Source of the DNA: Streptomyces sp. NL15-2K
Lineage (GTDB): Bacteria > Actinomycetota > Actinomycetes > Streptomycetales > Streptomycetaceae
DNA length: 64,000 nt
Direction of reading: 5' to 3'
Assembly: GCF_030551255.1 (NCBI RefSeq)
Contig: NZ_CP130630.1
Span: 4,569,501-4,633,500, forward strand
This document shows positions 41,570 through 50,542 of the stretch, one piece after another. The position numbers and the translations under genes are program-made. The number at the start of each line of letters is the position of its first letter. The stretch's first letter is position 1. The notes below the pieces were generated by a model. That model was given only the letters and a program-made list of their open reading frames with translations. It was not told where the DNA came from and ran no database searches.

Positions 41570-43230
41570 GCGTCGCCACCCTCGCGCATAGGAACCCGCA
41601 CGCCCCGCTCACCGGCGACCGACTCCGCGATGTCGTACCCCGCGTCCACGTGCCGGATGACACCCGTCCCGGGGTCGTTCGTCAGCACCCGCCGGATCTT
41701 CTCCCCGCCCAGCTTCGTCCCGTCGGCCACCGTCACCTGCCCGGCGTGAATCGACCGGCCCATCCCGACCCCACCGCCATGGTGGATGGAAACCCAAGAG
41801 GCACCCGACGCCACGTTCACCATGGCATTCAGCAGCGGCCAGTCGGCAATCGCGTCCGACCCGTCCAGCATCGCCTCGGTCTCACGGTAGGGAGAAGCCA
41901 CCGACCCGCAGTCCAAGTGATCGCGGCCGATCGCCAGCGGGGCCGCCAACTCCCCGCTCGCCACCATGTCGTTGAACCGCTCACCGGCCTTGTCCCGCTC
42001 GCCGTAGCCGAGCCAGCAGATCCGCGCGGGCAGGCCCTGGAAGTGGACCCGCTCCCCGGCCAGCTTGATCCAGCGGGCCAGCGACTCGTTCTCCGGGAAC
42101 AGCTCCAGGATCGCCTTGTCGGTCTTGGCGATGTCCGACGCCTCCCCCGACAGCGCCGCCCACCGGAAGGGCCCCTTGCCCTCGCAGAACAGCGGCCGGA
42201 TGTACGCGGGCACGAAGCCCGGGAAAGCGAACGCCCGCTCGTACCCGGCGAGTTGGGCCTCTCCCCGGATCGAGTTGCCGTAGTCGAAGACCTCCGCACC
42301 GGCGTCCATGAAGCCGACCATCGCCTCGACGTGCCGGGCCATGGACTCACGCGCACGGGTGGTGAAGCCCGCCGGGTCCTTGGCCGCACTGGACGCCATG
42401 TCGTCGAAGTCGACGCCCAGCGGCAGGTACGCCAGCGGATCGTGCGCCGAGGTCTGGTCGGTGACGATGTCGATGGGGGCACCCATGGCCAGCAGCTGCG
42501 GGACGAGCTCGGCGGCGTTGCCGAGGACGCCGATGGACAGCGGGCGGCGGGCGTCCCGCGCCTCCACCGCCAGCTGGAGCGCGTGGTCGAGGGAGTCGGC
42601 CTTCACGTCCAGGTACCGGTGCTCGATACGCCGCTCGATCGCCCGTGGGTCGCAGTCGACACAGATCACGACACCGTCGTTCATGGTCACGGCCAGCGGC
42701 TGGGCGCCGCCCATGCCGCCGAGGCCGGCGGTCAGGGTGATCGTCCCGGCCAGCGTGCCGCCGAACTTCTTCGCGGCGACGGCGGCGAAGGTCTCGTAGG
42801 TGCCCTGGAGGATGCCCTGGGTGCCGATGTAGATCCAGGAGCCGGCGGTCATCTGCCCGTACATGGTCAGACCCAGCTGTTCCAGTCGGCGGAACTCCTC
42901 CCAGTTGGCCCAGTCGCCGACGAGGTTGGAGTTGGCGAGGAGCACGCGCGGCGCCCACTCGTGGGTCTGCATGACGCCGACGGGGCGGCCGGACTGGACG
43001 AGCATGGTCTCGTCCTGCTTCAACGTCCTGAGCGTCCGCACCATCGCGTCGAAGGAGCGCCAGTCACGGGCGGCCTTGCCCGTCCCGCCGTAGACGACGA
43101 GCTTGTCGGGGTGTTCGGCGACCTCCGGGTCGAGGTTGTTCTGCAGCATCCGCAGGGCGGCTTCCTGCTGCCATCCCAGGGCGCTCAGTTCCGTGCCGCG
43201 CGGCGCTCGTACGGGGCGGGGTCCTGACAC
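41566..43230 (-). CDS. hutU: Urocanate hydratase
   Basis: Protein of 554 aa: [30 protein letters not shown] block ([23 protein letters not shown]), NAD site [15 protein letters not shown], and [13 protein letters not shown]. It hydrates urocanate to imidazolonepropionate using tightly bound NAD. GGAGG sits before the GTG start. It is the first gene of the hut operon, transcribed divergently from the PLP-enzyme gene at 43373. Confidence 0.96.
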   Translation of the reverse strand: MSGPRPVRAPRGTELSALGWQQEAALRMLQNNLDPEVAEHPDKLVVYGGTGKAARDWRSFDAMVRTLRTLKQDETMLVQSGRPVGVMQTHEWAPRVLLANSNLVGDWANWEEFRRLEQLGLTMYGQMTAGSWIYIGTQGILQGTYETFAAVAAKKFGGTLAGTITLTAGLGGMGGAQPLAVTMNDGVVICVDCDPRAIERRIEHRYLDVKADSLDHALQLAVEARDARRPLSIGVLGNAAELVPQLLAMGAPIDIVTDQTSAHDPLAYLPLGVDFDDMASSAAKDPAGFTTRARESMARHVEAMVGFMDAGAEVFDYGNSIRGEAQLAGYERAFAFPGFVPAYIRPLFCEGKGPFRWAALSGEASDIAKTDKAILELFPENESLARWIKLAGERVHFQGLPARICWLGYGERDKAGERFNDMVASGELAAPLAIGRDHLDCGSVASPYRETEAMLDGSDAIADWPLLNAMVNVASGASWVSIHHGGGVGMGRSIHAGQVTVADGTKLGGEKIRRVLTNDPGTGVIRHVDAGYDIAESVAGERGVRVPMREGGDA

Positions 43231-43297
43231 GGTCTGCCTCCTAGCGGATTGCTCCCAGTGGACTGTTAGTCCCGATATTCACATCCTGACGCCCTGA

Positions 43298-43318
43298 ATA
43301 GAGCTAGTCAATAGAGCT
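43298..43318. promoter_or_regulatory. Direct repeat in the hutU/PLP-enzyme divergent gap
   Basis: AATAGAGCT occurs at 43298-43306 and 43310-43318, 12 nt apart, in the AT-richer part of the 142-base gap. It is a possible binding site for a regulator of hutU or the divergent gene. Confidence 0.35.
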
Positions 43319-43372
43319 GGAACCGGACGTCGGCCCGTCGGCGCGGGCACGTCGCTGTGTTTGGCTGGACAC

Positions 43373-44827
43373 ATGGACGCAGGCACCGACATGACGGGGG
43401 ATGTTGTGGGCAACGCCAACGACGATCACGAGAGCGTTCACGACAGCGATCACGACAGCGATCACGAGAGCCGCTCCGACGCCGCGCGGGCGGGCCGACG
43501 GGACGAGGCGGTGCGGGCCGCCGTGGAGCAGGGGCTGCTCGGGCCGGGCACCCCCGTCGTCGGCCTGCTCGACGTCACCGGCATTCAGGAGTCGGCGGCG
43601 GCGCTGCGGGCGGCGTTCGACGCGGTCACCGCGCCCGGCACGCCGGTGCTGCACGCCTTCGCGGTGAAGGCCACCCCACTGGTGCCGGTGCTGCGGCTGC
43701 TGCGGGAGGAGGGGATCGGCGCCGAGGTGGCGAGCCCGGGCGAGCTGGCGCTGGCCCGGGCCGCGGGGCTGGCGCCGGCCCGGACGGTCCTGGACTCGCC
43801 CGCCAAGACGCCGGCCGAGCTGCGGGAGGCACTGGCGCTCGGGATCGCCGTCAACGCCGACAATCCGCAGGAGCTGGACCGCATCGACGGCCTGATGAGG
43901 TCCGCCCCCAGCCGCTCCCCCCTCGGGATCCGGGTGAACCCGCAGGTCGGCGGCGGTTCCATCGAGGCCCTGTCCACCGCCACGGCGACCTCGAAGTTCG
44001 GGGTGGCGCTGCGGGACGAGGGGGCGCGCGAGTGGGTGGTACGGGCGTATGCCGTGCGCCCCTGGCTGACGCGGTTGCACGCGCACACCGGCTCGCAGGG
44101 CATCCCGCTGTCACTGATGGCCGAGGGCGTGGCGGAGACGTACGGGCTCGCCGAGGAGATCAACCGGCGGATCGGGCGGCCGCAGATCGACACGATCGAC
44201 ATCGGCGGCGGACTGCCGGTGAACTTCATGTCGGACGCGACGACACCGACGTACGCGGAGTACGCGCGCGTGCTGCGGGAGGCGGTGCCGGGACTGTTCG
44301 ACGGGCGGTACGGGCTGGTGACGGAGTTCGGGAGGTCGCTGCTGGCCAAGCACGGCACGGTGGTGGCCCGCGTCGAGTACGCCAAGAGCGCCGGCGGGCG
44401 GCCGGTCGCGGTCACGCACGCGGGCGTGCAGGTGGCGACGCGGACGGTGTACGCGCCGGGGGCGTGGCCGCTGAGGATCGCCGCGTACGACGGGAAGGGG
44501 CGGCCGAAGGAGGGGCCCGCGGTGGTGCAGGACGTCGCCGGTCCGGCGTGCTTCGCGGGTGACCTGCTGGCGACGGGGCGCGCGCTGCCGTTGCTGGAGC
44601 AGGGCGACTACGCGGCGGCGCTGGACACGGGCGCGTACTACTTCGCGCACCACTACGCCTACAACTCCCTCGCCCGGCCCGGGATCCACGGCTTCGCCCC
44701 GGACGGAGCCGGAGGCATCGCCTTCGCGACCGTACGCGAGCCGCAGAGCGTCGAGGAGATCGTGGCCGAGTCGGGAGGGGCGCACGCGGGCGCGCTGACC
44801 GCCCTCCGCGCGCCTGAGGGCCGTTGA
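43373..44827 (+). CDS. PLP-dependent amino-acid decarboxylase-like protein (fold type III)
   Basis: Protein of 484 aa, DapDC/LysA-like: PLP-lysine in HAFAVKATPLVPVLRLL, then VASPGELALARAAG, RVNPQVGGG, HTGSQG, DIGGGLPVNF and C-terminal HHYAYNSLARPGIHGF. It may act on a basic or diaminodicarboxylic amino acid, but specificity residues suggest it is not the housekeeping LysA. The first 40 residues are a HDSDHDSDHES repeat, encoded by a 12-nt repeat. ATG 43373 was selected; TTG 43361 and ATG 43391 are alternatives. Confidence 0.75.
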   Translation: MDAGTDMTGDVVGNANDDHESVHDSDHDSDHESRSDAARAGRRDEAVRAAVEQGLLGPGTPVVGLLDVTGIQESAAALRAAFDAVTAPGTPVLHAFAVKATPLVPVLRLLREEGIGAEVASPGELALARAAGLAPARTVLDSPAKTPAELREALALGIAVNADNPQELDRIDGLMRSAPSRSPLGIRVNPQVGGGSIEALSTATATSKFGVALRDEGAREWVVRAYAVRPWLTRLHAHTGSQGIPLSLMAEGVAETYGLAEEINRRIGRPQIDTIDIGGGLPVNFMSDATTPTYAEYARVLREAVPGLFDGRYGLVTEFGRSLLAKHGTVVARVEYAKSAGGRPVAVTHAGVQVATRTVYAPGAWPLRIAAYDGKGRPKEGPAVVQDVAGPACFAGDLLATGRALPLLEQGDYAAALDTGAYYFAHHYAYNSLARPGIHGFAPDGAGGIAFATVREPQSVEEIVAESGGAHAGALTALRAPEGR

Positions 44828-45025
44828 CGTACGCCGGAGCATCCGCTGATCAACTGACGCTGATCAACTGGCACTGATCAACGCGCCTGGAAAACCAGGC
44901 CAGTTGACCCACCTTAGCCACCCGTCGCATGTTCCACTGGAAAATGCCAGAAGCCTCACCCCTCCCCCACACGATGCGTAGTTTCGGGGTCACTCAGCCG
45001 AACTCCAGGCGGGAGGGGAGCCACG

Positions 45026-45433
45026 GTGCCCGGAATCGACGAGTGCCTGCTGGAAGCCATGCGACTGCCCGGTGCCCGGGGCGCCGCACTGGTCGACTGG
45101 ACGAGCGGATTGGCCCTGGGCATCGTCGGGGAGTCCCCGGGCGGCGACCGGGAGGCGGCCGCGGTGGAGGCCGCCGAGCTCGCCCGGCTCGCCGCCGAGC
45201 AGCACGCCTTCGCGCCCGACCCTGACGGGGACGGCACCGAAGAGGACGGCGCCGATCCACCGGTCGAGGACCTGATCATCAGCAACCGGGACAGCTACCA
45301 CGTGCTCCGGTTCGTGCCGACGTCCTTCGACAGCAGCGTGTGCCTGCACCTGTGGCTGACCCGCGCGGAGGGCAACCTCGCGCTGGCCCGCATCAGGCTC
45401 AGCGAGATGGCCGGACGGCTGGTGCTGGGATGA
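45026..45433 (+). CDS. Roadblock/LC7-like protein, first of a four-gene set
   Basis: Protein of 135 aa with the fold signature ALVDWTSGLALGIVGE and C-terminal SSVCLHLWLTRAEGNLALARIRLSEM, close to the Roadblock protein at 46963. An acidic insertion (DPDGDGTEEDGADPPVED) separates the halves. Such proteins usually scaffold small GTPases or polarity systems. GTG start with GGAGGGGAG upstream. Its stop overlaps the next gene by ATGA. Confidence 0.7.
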   Translation: MPGIDECLLEAMRLPGARGAALVDWTSGLALGIVGESPGGDREAAAVEAAELARLAAEQHAFAPDPDGDGTEEDGADPPVEDLIISNRDSYHVLRFVPTSFDSSVCLHLWLTRAEGNLALARIRLSEMAGRLVLG

Positions 45434-46284
45434 CCGCCGTACGGACTCCTCCGCCGCCCCGGCTGCCCGTGCGGAACAAGGCGGCGGCCCGGGACCGGGG
45501 CTGGGGCGGCGTCTCGCCGATGCTGACCCGGCTGGCCGCCGAGCGAGCCACCGGCGTCCTCGTCCGGGAGCGCGGCACGCTCCATCTCACCGAGGGCCGG
45601 GTGGTGCACGCCGAGAGCCCGTCCGCCCCCGGCCTCGACGTCCTGCTCACGGCCCGCGGCACGCTGGACGCCGAGGCCTGGCGGGAGGCGGTGGCCGAGA
45701 CCGGCGACGGGCACCGCGCCGGCCACCACCTGGTCGACGGCGGACACCTCGCCCCGGGCGCCCTGGAGCTGTGCCGGCTCACCGCGCTGTACGACGCGGC
45801 GTACTTCGTCCTCGCGCCCAGCAGCACCCCGGGCCGCTTCCGCTACGGCACCGAGGCCGGACCCGGCTGTGCCTGCCCGGTGCCGGTGGCCGCCGTGGAG
45901 CGCGAGACGCTGCGCCGCCGCGATCTGCTGCACCACATCTGGCCCGATCCGGCCACGGACAACGCCCCGCTCACCCGGGCGGACCGCGTAGCACCCCCGG
46001 CGCCCACCGCCCGCCAGCGGGCGGTCCTGGCCCGGCTGGACGATGTCCGCACGGCGACGGAGATCGCCCGGGACCTGGGCCGCCCGGCGTTCCACACGCT
46101 GGTGGACCTACGGCGGCTGGCGGCTGCCGGTGTCGTCGCGCCCCGCCCGCAGGCCCGCACCGAACCGCCCGATGAACTCAACGAACTGGAAGGGCTCGAC
46201 GCGCTCGACCCGCTCCCGCCGGAGTTCACCGATCCCCACATCACGCTGCTGAAGAGGCTCAGGGATGCGTTGGAGGCGCTTTGA
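45430..46284 (+). CDS. DUF4388-type regulator with winged-helix C-terminus
   Basis: Protein of 284 aa. The N-terminal part (LAAERATGVLVRERGTLHLTEGRVVHAESP, LTARGTL, LVDGGHLAPGALELCRLTALYDAAYFVLAP) is typical of DUF4388/PATAN domains. The C-terminal segment QRAVLARLDDVRTATEIARDLGRPAFHTLVDLRRLAAAGVV is a winged helix. It may transmit a Roadblock-linked signal to DNA, an inference. ATGA overlap couples it to the previous gene. Confidence 0.78.
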   Translation: MTAVRTPPPPRLPVRNKAAARDRGWGGVSPMLTRLAAERATGVLVRERGTLHLTEGRVVHAESPSAPGLDVLLTARGTLDAEAWREAVAETGDGHRAGHHLVDGGHLAPGALELCRLTALYDAAYFVLAPSSTPGRFRYGTEAGPGCACPVPVAAVERETLRRRDLLHHIWPDPATDNAPLTRADRVAPPAPTARQRAVLARLDDVRTATEIARDLGRPAFHTLVDLRRLAAAGVVAPRPQARTEPPDELNELEGLDALDPLPPEFTDPHITLLKRLRDALEAL

Positions 46285-46327
46285 GCGGCGGCAGCGGCAG
46301 TGGACCCGCGCCGAGAGGAGAGACCTG

Positions 46328-46942
46328 ATGGCAGCGGAGAGCGACATCCACGAGGAGTTACGCCGACTCAGAGCCCGCGTGCCCCAGCTCGCCGGCGCCC
46401 TCGCGGCCGGCGCCGACGGCCTCGTCCTCGCCCAGGACACCCCCGGCATCGACCCGGAGAACCTGGCCGCGCTCACGACGACCGCACGCGGCCTCGCCGC
46501 ACAGCTGGCGGACGCCACCGGCCAGGGGGACTTCCGCGAACTGCTCGTACGCGGCGTGCACGGCTGCGTGGCGTCGTACGCGGCGGGCCCTGCCGCTGTC
46601 CTGACCCTGCTGGCCCAGGACCCCGTCAACGTGGGCCGCCTCCATCTGGAGGGCCGCCGGGCGGCCACCCGCATCGGGGAACTGGTCGACACCGCCACGG
46701 CACCCCCTGCCAAACCCCCGGCGAAGTCCCCTGCCAAGCACCCGGTCAAGTCCCCGGTCAAGTCCCCTGCCAAGCCCCCGGCGAAGACGGCCGCCAGGCC
46801 CCCCGCACCGCGCGCCAGAACCCCCCGCGCCCCCCGCTCCAAGCCCCCCGAAACCCCAGCCCCAGCCCCAGCCCCCACTCCCACCCCGCCCACCGAAGCG
46901 CCCACCGCACCGACGGTGGCGCGCACCACCACCGAAAGTTGA
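46328..46942 (+). CDS. Roadblock/LC7 protein with Pro-Ala-Lys tail
   Basis: Protein of 204 aa. Residues about 1-125 form a Roadblock domain (RRLRARVPQLAGALAAGADGLVLAQDTPG ... VLTLLAQDPVNVGRLHLEGRRAATRI). The remaining 80 residues are repeated PPAKSPAKHPVK motifs, like histone H1 tails, and then Pro/Thr-rich; they are likely disordered and could bind nucleic acid or membranes. GAGGAG is 8 nt ahead of ATG 46328. It lies 20 nt before the next Roadblock gene. Confidence 0.78.
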   Translation: MAAESDIHEELRRLRARVPQLAGALAAGADGLVLAQDTPGIDPENLAALTTTARGLAAQLADATGQGDFRELLVRGVHGCVASYAAGPAAVLTLLAQDPVNVGRLHLEGRRAATRIGELVDTATAPPAKPPAKSPAKHPVKSPVKSPAKPPAKTAARPPAPRARTPRAPRSKPPETPAPAPAPTPTPPTEAPTAPTVARTTTES

Positions 46943-46962
46943 GAGGAACCGAGGGAACAGTC

Positions 46963-47337
46963 ATGGCCAACACCGAAACCGCGCTGAAAGAGGCGCTCGC
47001 CTCCATCGAGGGCGCCACCGGCGTCGCGCTCGTCGACTACACCAGCGGCATGGCGCTGGGCACGATGGGCGGCGGCAAGAGCTTCGACCTCAACGTCGCC
47101 GCCGCCGGCAACACCGATGTGGTCCGCGCCAAGATGCGCACCATGGAGCACCTCGGGCTCAAGAGCCAGATCGAGGACATCCTGATCACGCTGTCCGACC
47201 AGTACCACCTGATCCGCCTGCTCCGCGGCCGGGGCGGCAACGGCCTGTTCCTCTACCTCGTCCTCGACGTGAAGAGGTCCAACCTGGCGATGGCCCGCCA
47301 CCAGCTCCGAAGGATCGAGGAGGAGCTGGAGGTCTGA
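46963..47337 (+). CDS. Roadblock/LC7 domain protein
   Basis: Protein of 124 aa, entirely one Roadblock domain: LASIEGATGVALVDYTSGMALGTMGGG, KMRTMEHLGLKSQIEDILITLSDQYHLIRLL, LFLYLVLDVKRSNLAMARHQLRRIEEEL. It is the third Roadblock-type product in the operon. GAGGGAACAGTC precedes the ATG. No CvnA kinase, CvnC or CvnD GTPase gene is present nearby. Confidence 0.85.
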   Translation: MANTETALKEALASIEGATGVALVDYTSGMALGTMGGGKSFDLNVAAAGNTDVVRAKMRTMEHLGLKSQIEDILITLSDQYHLIRLLRGRGGNGLFLYLVLDVKRSNLAMARHQLRRIEEELEV

Positions 47338-47368
47338 CGGCTGGACCTGGCTGCATCAGGTCCGACGG

Positions 47369-47962
47369 CTAGACCAGGGCCGCGGTGCGGCGGCGTGCTC
47401 CGCCCGGGGCCGCGTCGCCCGCCGCGATGCCCGTGCTGCGGTAGGCCTTGACCGCCTTGCCGGCCGGGCGCCCACCGTTGGCGGCGAGCCAGTCGACGCG
47501 CACCCACAGCAGCGCGTCCTCGGCCCGCTCGCGCCGCCCGAGCCAGGCGGCCTTCAGCCGCAGCCCGGCACCGCATCCGGCGAGCAGCATGCCGCCCGCG
47601 GCGGGCACCGCGAACGCGCTGCCCAGCGCGGCCAGGAAAGCGAGCAGCAGCCACCAGCGGTGCCCCCGCCGCCAGTTGCGCGCGCTCACCGCACGGTCCT
47701 GGAGCACATCGTGCTTGCTGGCGCGGGCGGCCGAGCGGGCGAGGTCGGTGTAGCGCCTGCGGCGCCAGTACGCCACCGCCGCGGTCGCGACGATGAACAG
47801 CGCGGCCCCGGCCATCACCCCGATCCGCCGCCCCGTGATGCCCGGCACCAGAACGCCGATGCCCGCCGCGAGCACCCCGAGCCACCACATCGGCGTGGCT
47901 CCGGCCCGTACGACGACAGCCACCCGAGCCAGGCCATGAGCTCTGCGATCTCCGCGTGCCAC
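47369..47962 (-). CDS. Multi-spanning membrane protein
   Basis: Protein of 197 aa with about four transmembrane helices (WWLGVLAAGIGVLVPGI, IGVMAGAALFIVATAAVAYW, WWLLLAFLAALGSAFAVPAAGGML) and a basic, Ala-rich C-terminus. No family was recognised. AGGAGG sits 6 nt before the GTG start. It runs convergently with the Roadblock operon. Confidence 0.65.
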   Translation of the reverse strand: MARGDRRAHGLARVAVVVRAGATPMWWLGVLAAGIGVLVPGITGRRIGVMAGAALFIVATAAVAYWRRRRYTDLARSAARASKHDVLQDRAVSARNWRRGHRWWLLLAFLAALGSAFAVPAAGGMLLAGCGAGLRLKAAWLGRRERAEDALLWVRVDWLAANGGRPAGKAVKAYRSTGIAAGDAAPGGARRRTAALV

Positions 47963-47988
47963 GTTCCGCCTCCTTGTCGCCTCACAGC

Positions 47989-48014
47989 ACTGCGATTCCT
48001 GACTGCGATTCCTG
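47989..48014. repeat. 13-nt direct repeat in promoter region
   Basis: ACTGCGATTCCTG occurs twice in tandem, 47989-48001 and 48002-48014, just upstream of the membrane-protein gene at 47962. It may be a binding site or a local duplication. Confidence 0.7.
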
Positions 48015-48098
48015 ACAGTCAGTCCTGGTCGCGCAGATTAGCGAGCGAACGTGAGACGAGTCTTAGAGCTCGCCAAATTCACTCGGCTCCACCCGGCA

Positions 48099-49037
48099 TC
48101 ACTCGACGAACAGCCCGCGCGCCGCCGCCTTCGCGTCGAACTCCTCCAGTCGCGCCTGGGCGTCCGGCAGGTCGTCGCACATCGCCTCCAGCAGGACGCG
48201 GCCCAGCAGCATCGGCGCGCAGGCGGTGTCGAAGGCGAGCCCTGTGCCGACGGCGGCCGGCAGCAGCAGGTCGGACTCCTTGGCGACCGGCGCGAAGGCG
48301 GAGTCGGCGACCGTCACCACCGTCAGTCCGGCCTCCTTCGCGTAGGTCAGTGCGTCGACGACCTCGCGGGGATGCCGGGGCAGTGCGAAGCACAGCAGGG
48401 TCGTGGCGCCGGCCTGTACGGCGGAGTCGATCCGGTCGTGGATCATCGTGCCGCCCTCGTTCAGCAGCCGTACGTCCGGATGGACCTTGGCGGCGAAGTA
48501 GGCGAAGCCGTACGCCTGTGAGGCAGCGGCCCGCAGCCCGAGGACGGGAAGGGGGCGCGAGGCCGCGAGCAGACGCCCGGCCTTCTGCACGGGCCGCGGG
48601 TCGGCCAGCACCTCCGCCAGGTGCCGCAGGTTCTCGATCTCGGCCTCGACGGCCTGCTGGTACTCGTTGTACGACCCCGAGTCCGCCGCCGGTTCGGCGG
48701 GCGCGACCTCGCGCAGGTGCTTGCGCAGGGCCGGGTAGCCGTCGAAGCCGAGGGCGACCGCGAAGCGGGTCACCGACGGCTGGCTGACCCCGGCCAGTTC
48801 GGCCAGTTCCACGCTGGACAGGAACGGCACGTCGGCGGCCCGCCGCACCATGCTGTGCGCGATGCGCCGCTGGGTGGGCGTCAGCCGGTGCCCCTCGAAG
48901 AGCGCCTGCAGCCGCGCGGCGGGGCTGTCCGGCACACCCGCGCCGCGGCCCGCCACGCCTGCGTTCTCGTCCGCGCTCTTGTCCACCGCACCCGCACTCA
49001 CGTCCGCACTCCCGTCCGCGCTCCCGTCCGCGCTCAT
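48099..49037 (-). CDS. RpiR/MurR-family transcriptional regulator
   Basis: Protein of 312 aa. An N-terminal HTH_6 domain (LTPTQRRIAHSMVRRAADVPFLSSVELAELAGVSQPSVTRFAVALGF) is followed by a SIS sugar-phosphate-binding domain (residues about 145-285). The first 25 residues are SADGSADGSAD repeats from a 12-nt tract. It is translated with the preceding ammonia-lyase-like gene (ATGA overlap), so it may regulate that gene in response to a small metabolite. Confidence 0.85.
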   Translation of the reverse strand: MSADGSADGSADVSAGAVDKSADENAGVAGRGAGVPDSPAARLQALFEGHRLTPTQRRIAHSMVRRAADVPFLSSVELAELAGVSQPSVTRFAVALGFDGYPALRKHLREVAPAEPAADSGSYNEYQQAVEAEIENLRHLAEVLADPRPVQKAGRLLAASRPLPVLGLRAAASQAYGFAYFAAKVHPDVRLLNEGGTMIHDRIDSAVQAGATTLLCFALPRHPREVVDALTYAKEAGLTVVTVADSAFAPVAKESDLLLPAAVGTGLAFDTACAPMLLGRVLLEAMCDDLPDAQARLEEFDAKAAARGLFVE

Positions 49038-50542
49038 GACTCGCTCCCTCTCCAGATGTCCGTGAACCGGTCCAGCAGTGCTGCCGCCGTCGTCACATCA
49101 CCCGTGAGCGGGCGGTCGGCCGGGTCCTCGTCGAGCACCGACTCGGCGAGCTCCAGCGCGCGGCCCACCCCGAGCTCCGGGTCGGGCCGGGCGTCGCGCT
49201 GGCGCAGCGCCCGTACGGCGGCGACGAGTTCACAGCCGACGACGAGACGGTACGCGCCGCACGCGCGCAGCGTCTGACGTGCGGCGAGCGAGGCGAAGCT
49301 GGCCTGTTCCTCGACGCCTCGGGAGAGTACAGCGTGGCCGAGCGACGCGGGCGCCGAGAAGGCCCGCAGATCGCCGAGGGCGGCCCCGGCGGAGTACTCC
49401 AGGATCATCACGCCGGAGGAGGCGGGTTCCTGGTCGGCGAGGAAGGGCCTGAGCCGGGTGAAGGCGGGCTCGTTGAGCGTCGACAGGCGGGAGGTGGACA
49501 GGCGGGCCGCCTGGGTCATGGCCAGTCGGAAGTGGTCCAGGGCGAGGGCGAGTTGGGCCTGGTAGAAGCCGCCGTGGTGGTAGGCGGCCAGGTCCTCGGG
49601 GCAGATCAGCGGGTTCTCGGCGGCCGCGTTGATCTCGATGGTGAGGACCTGTTCCAGGGCGTCGGCCGCGTCGTGGGCCGGTCCGTGGATCTGGGGCAGG
49701 CAGCGGAAGCCGTAGGGGTCCTGGAGGCGGCCGAGCGGCGGGGTCGGCCGGTCGGCGGCGCCGATCAACTCCCGCATCCGGCGGGCGACCTCGCTGGAGC
49801 CGCGGTGCGGGCGGGCGGCGTGCACGGGGGCCGCGTACGCCTCGTGGGAGCCGTCGACTGCGAGCAGGGAGAGGGCACCGACGACCTGGGTGGCCTCCAG
49901 GAGCCGGCGCAGTTCGTGCAGCGCGAGGGCGGACTGGCCGAGGGTGAGGGCGTTGCTGCTGATGAAGGCCAGCGCGTCGTTGTTGTCGAGCGGCTGGGGT
50001 TCCGGGGCGCCCGGCCCCCGCCAGGGGTGCTCGCCGGCCAGCGCGAGGCCGGCCTGGGCGAGGGCGGCGATGTCGCCGGTGCCGACCGAGCCGAACTCGT
50101 TCACGACCGGGTACGCCCCGCTCTCCAGCGCCTGGCACAGGGCCGTGACGACGGTGGGCCTCAGGCCCGCGCCGCCGGCCAGCAGCTGGTTGGCACGGAC
50201 GGCGAGCATCGCGCGTACCTGCCGGGCGGGCAACTCCTCGCCGATGGCGCCGGCATGACTGCGCAGCAGGCGCAGACCGTGTTCGGCGGCCGCCTCGGTG
50301 GGCACGTCCTCGTTCCGGTTGGCGCCGACGCCCGTGGAGCGACCGTAGACGCGGCCGGTCGCGGCGATACGGCGGGCGGCGTCCCAGGACTCCTCGACGC
50401 GTCGCATGCCCTCGCTCCCCGGGACCGGCCGCGCGGCGCCGTCGGCGAGACGGACGACGTCGGTGACGCCGAGGCCGACCCCGTCGAGGACGACAAGAGC
50501 AGAGCCCGCAGTCCGCGGTGCGTCCACGATCCGAGACGACAT
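49034..50542 (-). CDS. Histidine-ammonia-lyase-like protein lacking the MIO-forming triad
   Basis: Protein of 502 aa with the HAL/PAL fold: YGRSTGVGANR, LQDPYGFRCLPQIHG, ENPLICPED and VEEQASFASL. The catalytic prosthetic group MIO normally forms from Ala-Ser-Gly in GSVGASGDLAPL; here the site reads GSVGTGDIAAL, with a one-residue deletion and Thr in place of Ser (Gly-Thr-Gly at 154-156). Canonical lyase activity is thus doubtful. ATG 50542 is preceded by GAGGAGGG; it is coupled to an RpiR regulator, not to hutU. Confidence 0.8.
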   Translation of the reverse strand: MSSRIVDAPRTAGSALVVLDGVGLGVTDVVRLADGAARPVPGSEGMRRVEESWDAARRIAATGRVYGRSTGVGANRNEDVPTEAAAEHGLRLLRSHAGAIGEELPARQVRAMLAVRANQLLAGGAGLRPTVVTALCQALESGAYPVVNEFGSVGTGDIAALAQAGLALAGEHPWRGPGAPEPQPLDNNDALAFISSNALTLGQSALALHELRRLLEATQVVGALSLLAVDGSHEAYAAPVHAARPHRGSSEVARRMRELIGAADRPTPPLGRLQDPYGFRCLPQIHGPAHDAADALEQVLTIEINAAAENPLICPEDLAAYHHGGFYQAQLALALDHFRLAMTQAARLSTSRLSTLNEPAFTRLRPFLADQEPASSGVMILEYSAGAALGDLRAFSAPASLGHAVLSRGVEEQASFASLAARQTLRACGAYRLVVGCELVAAVRALRQRDARPDPELGVGRALELAESVLDEDPADRPLTGDVTTAAALLDRFTDIWRGSES

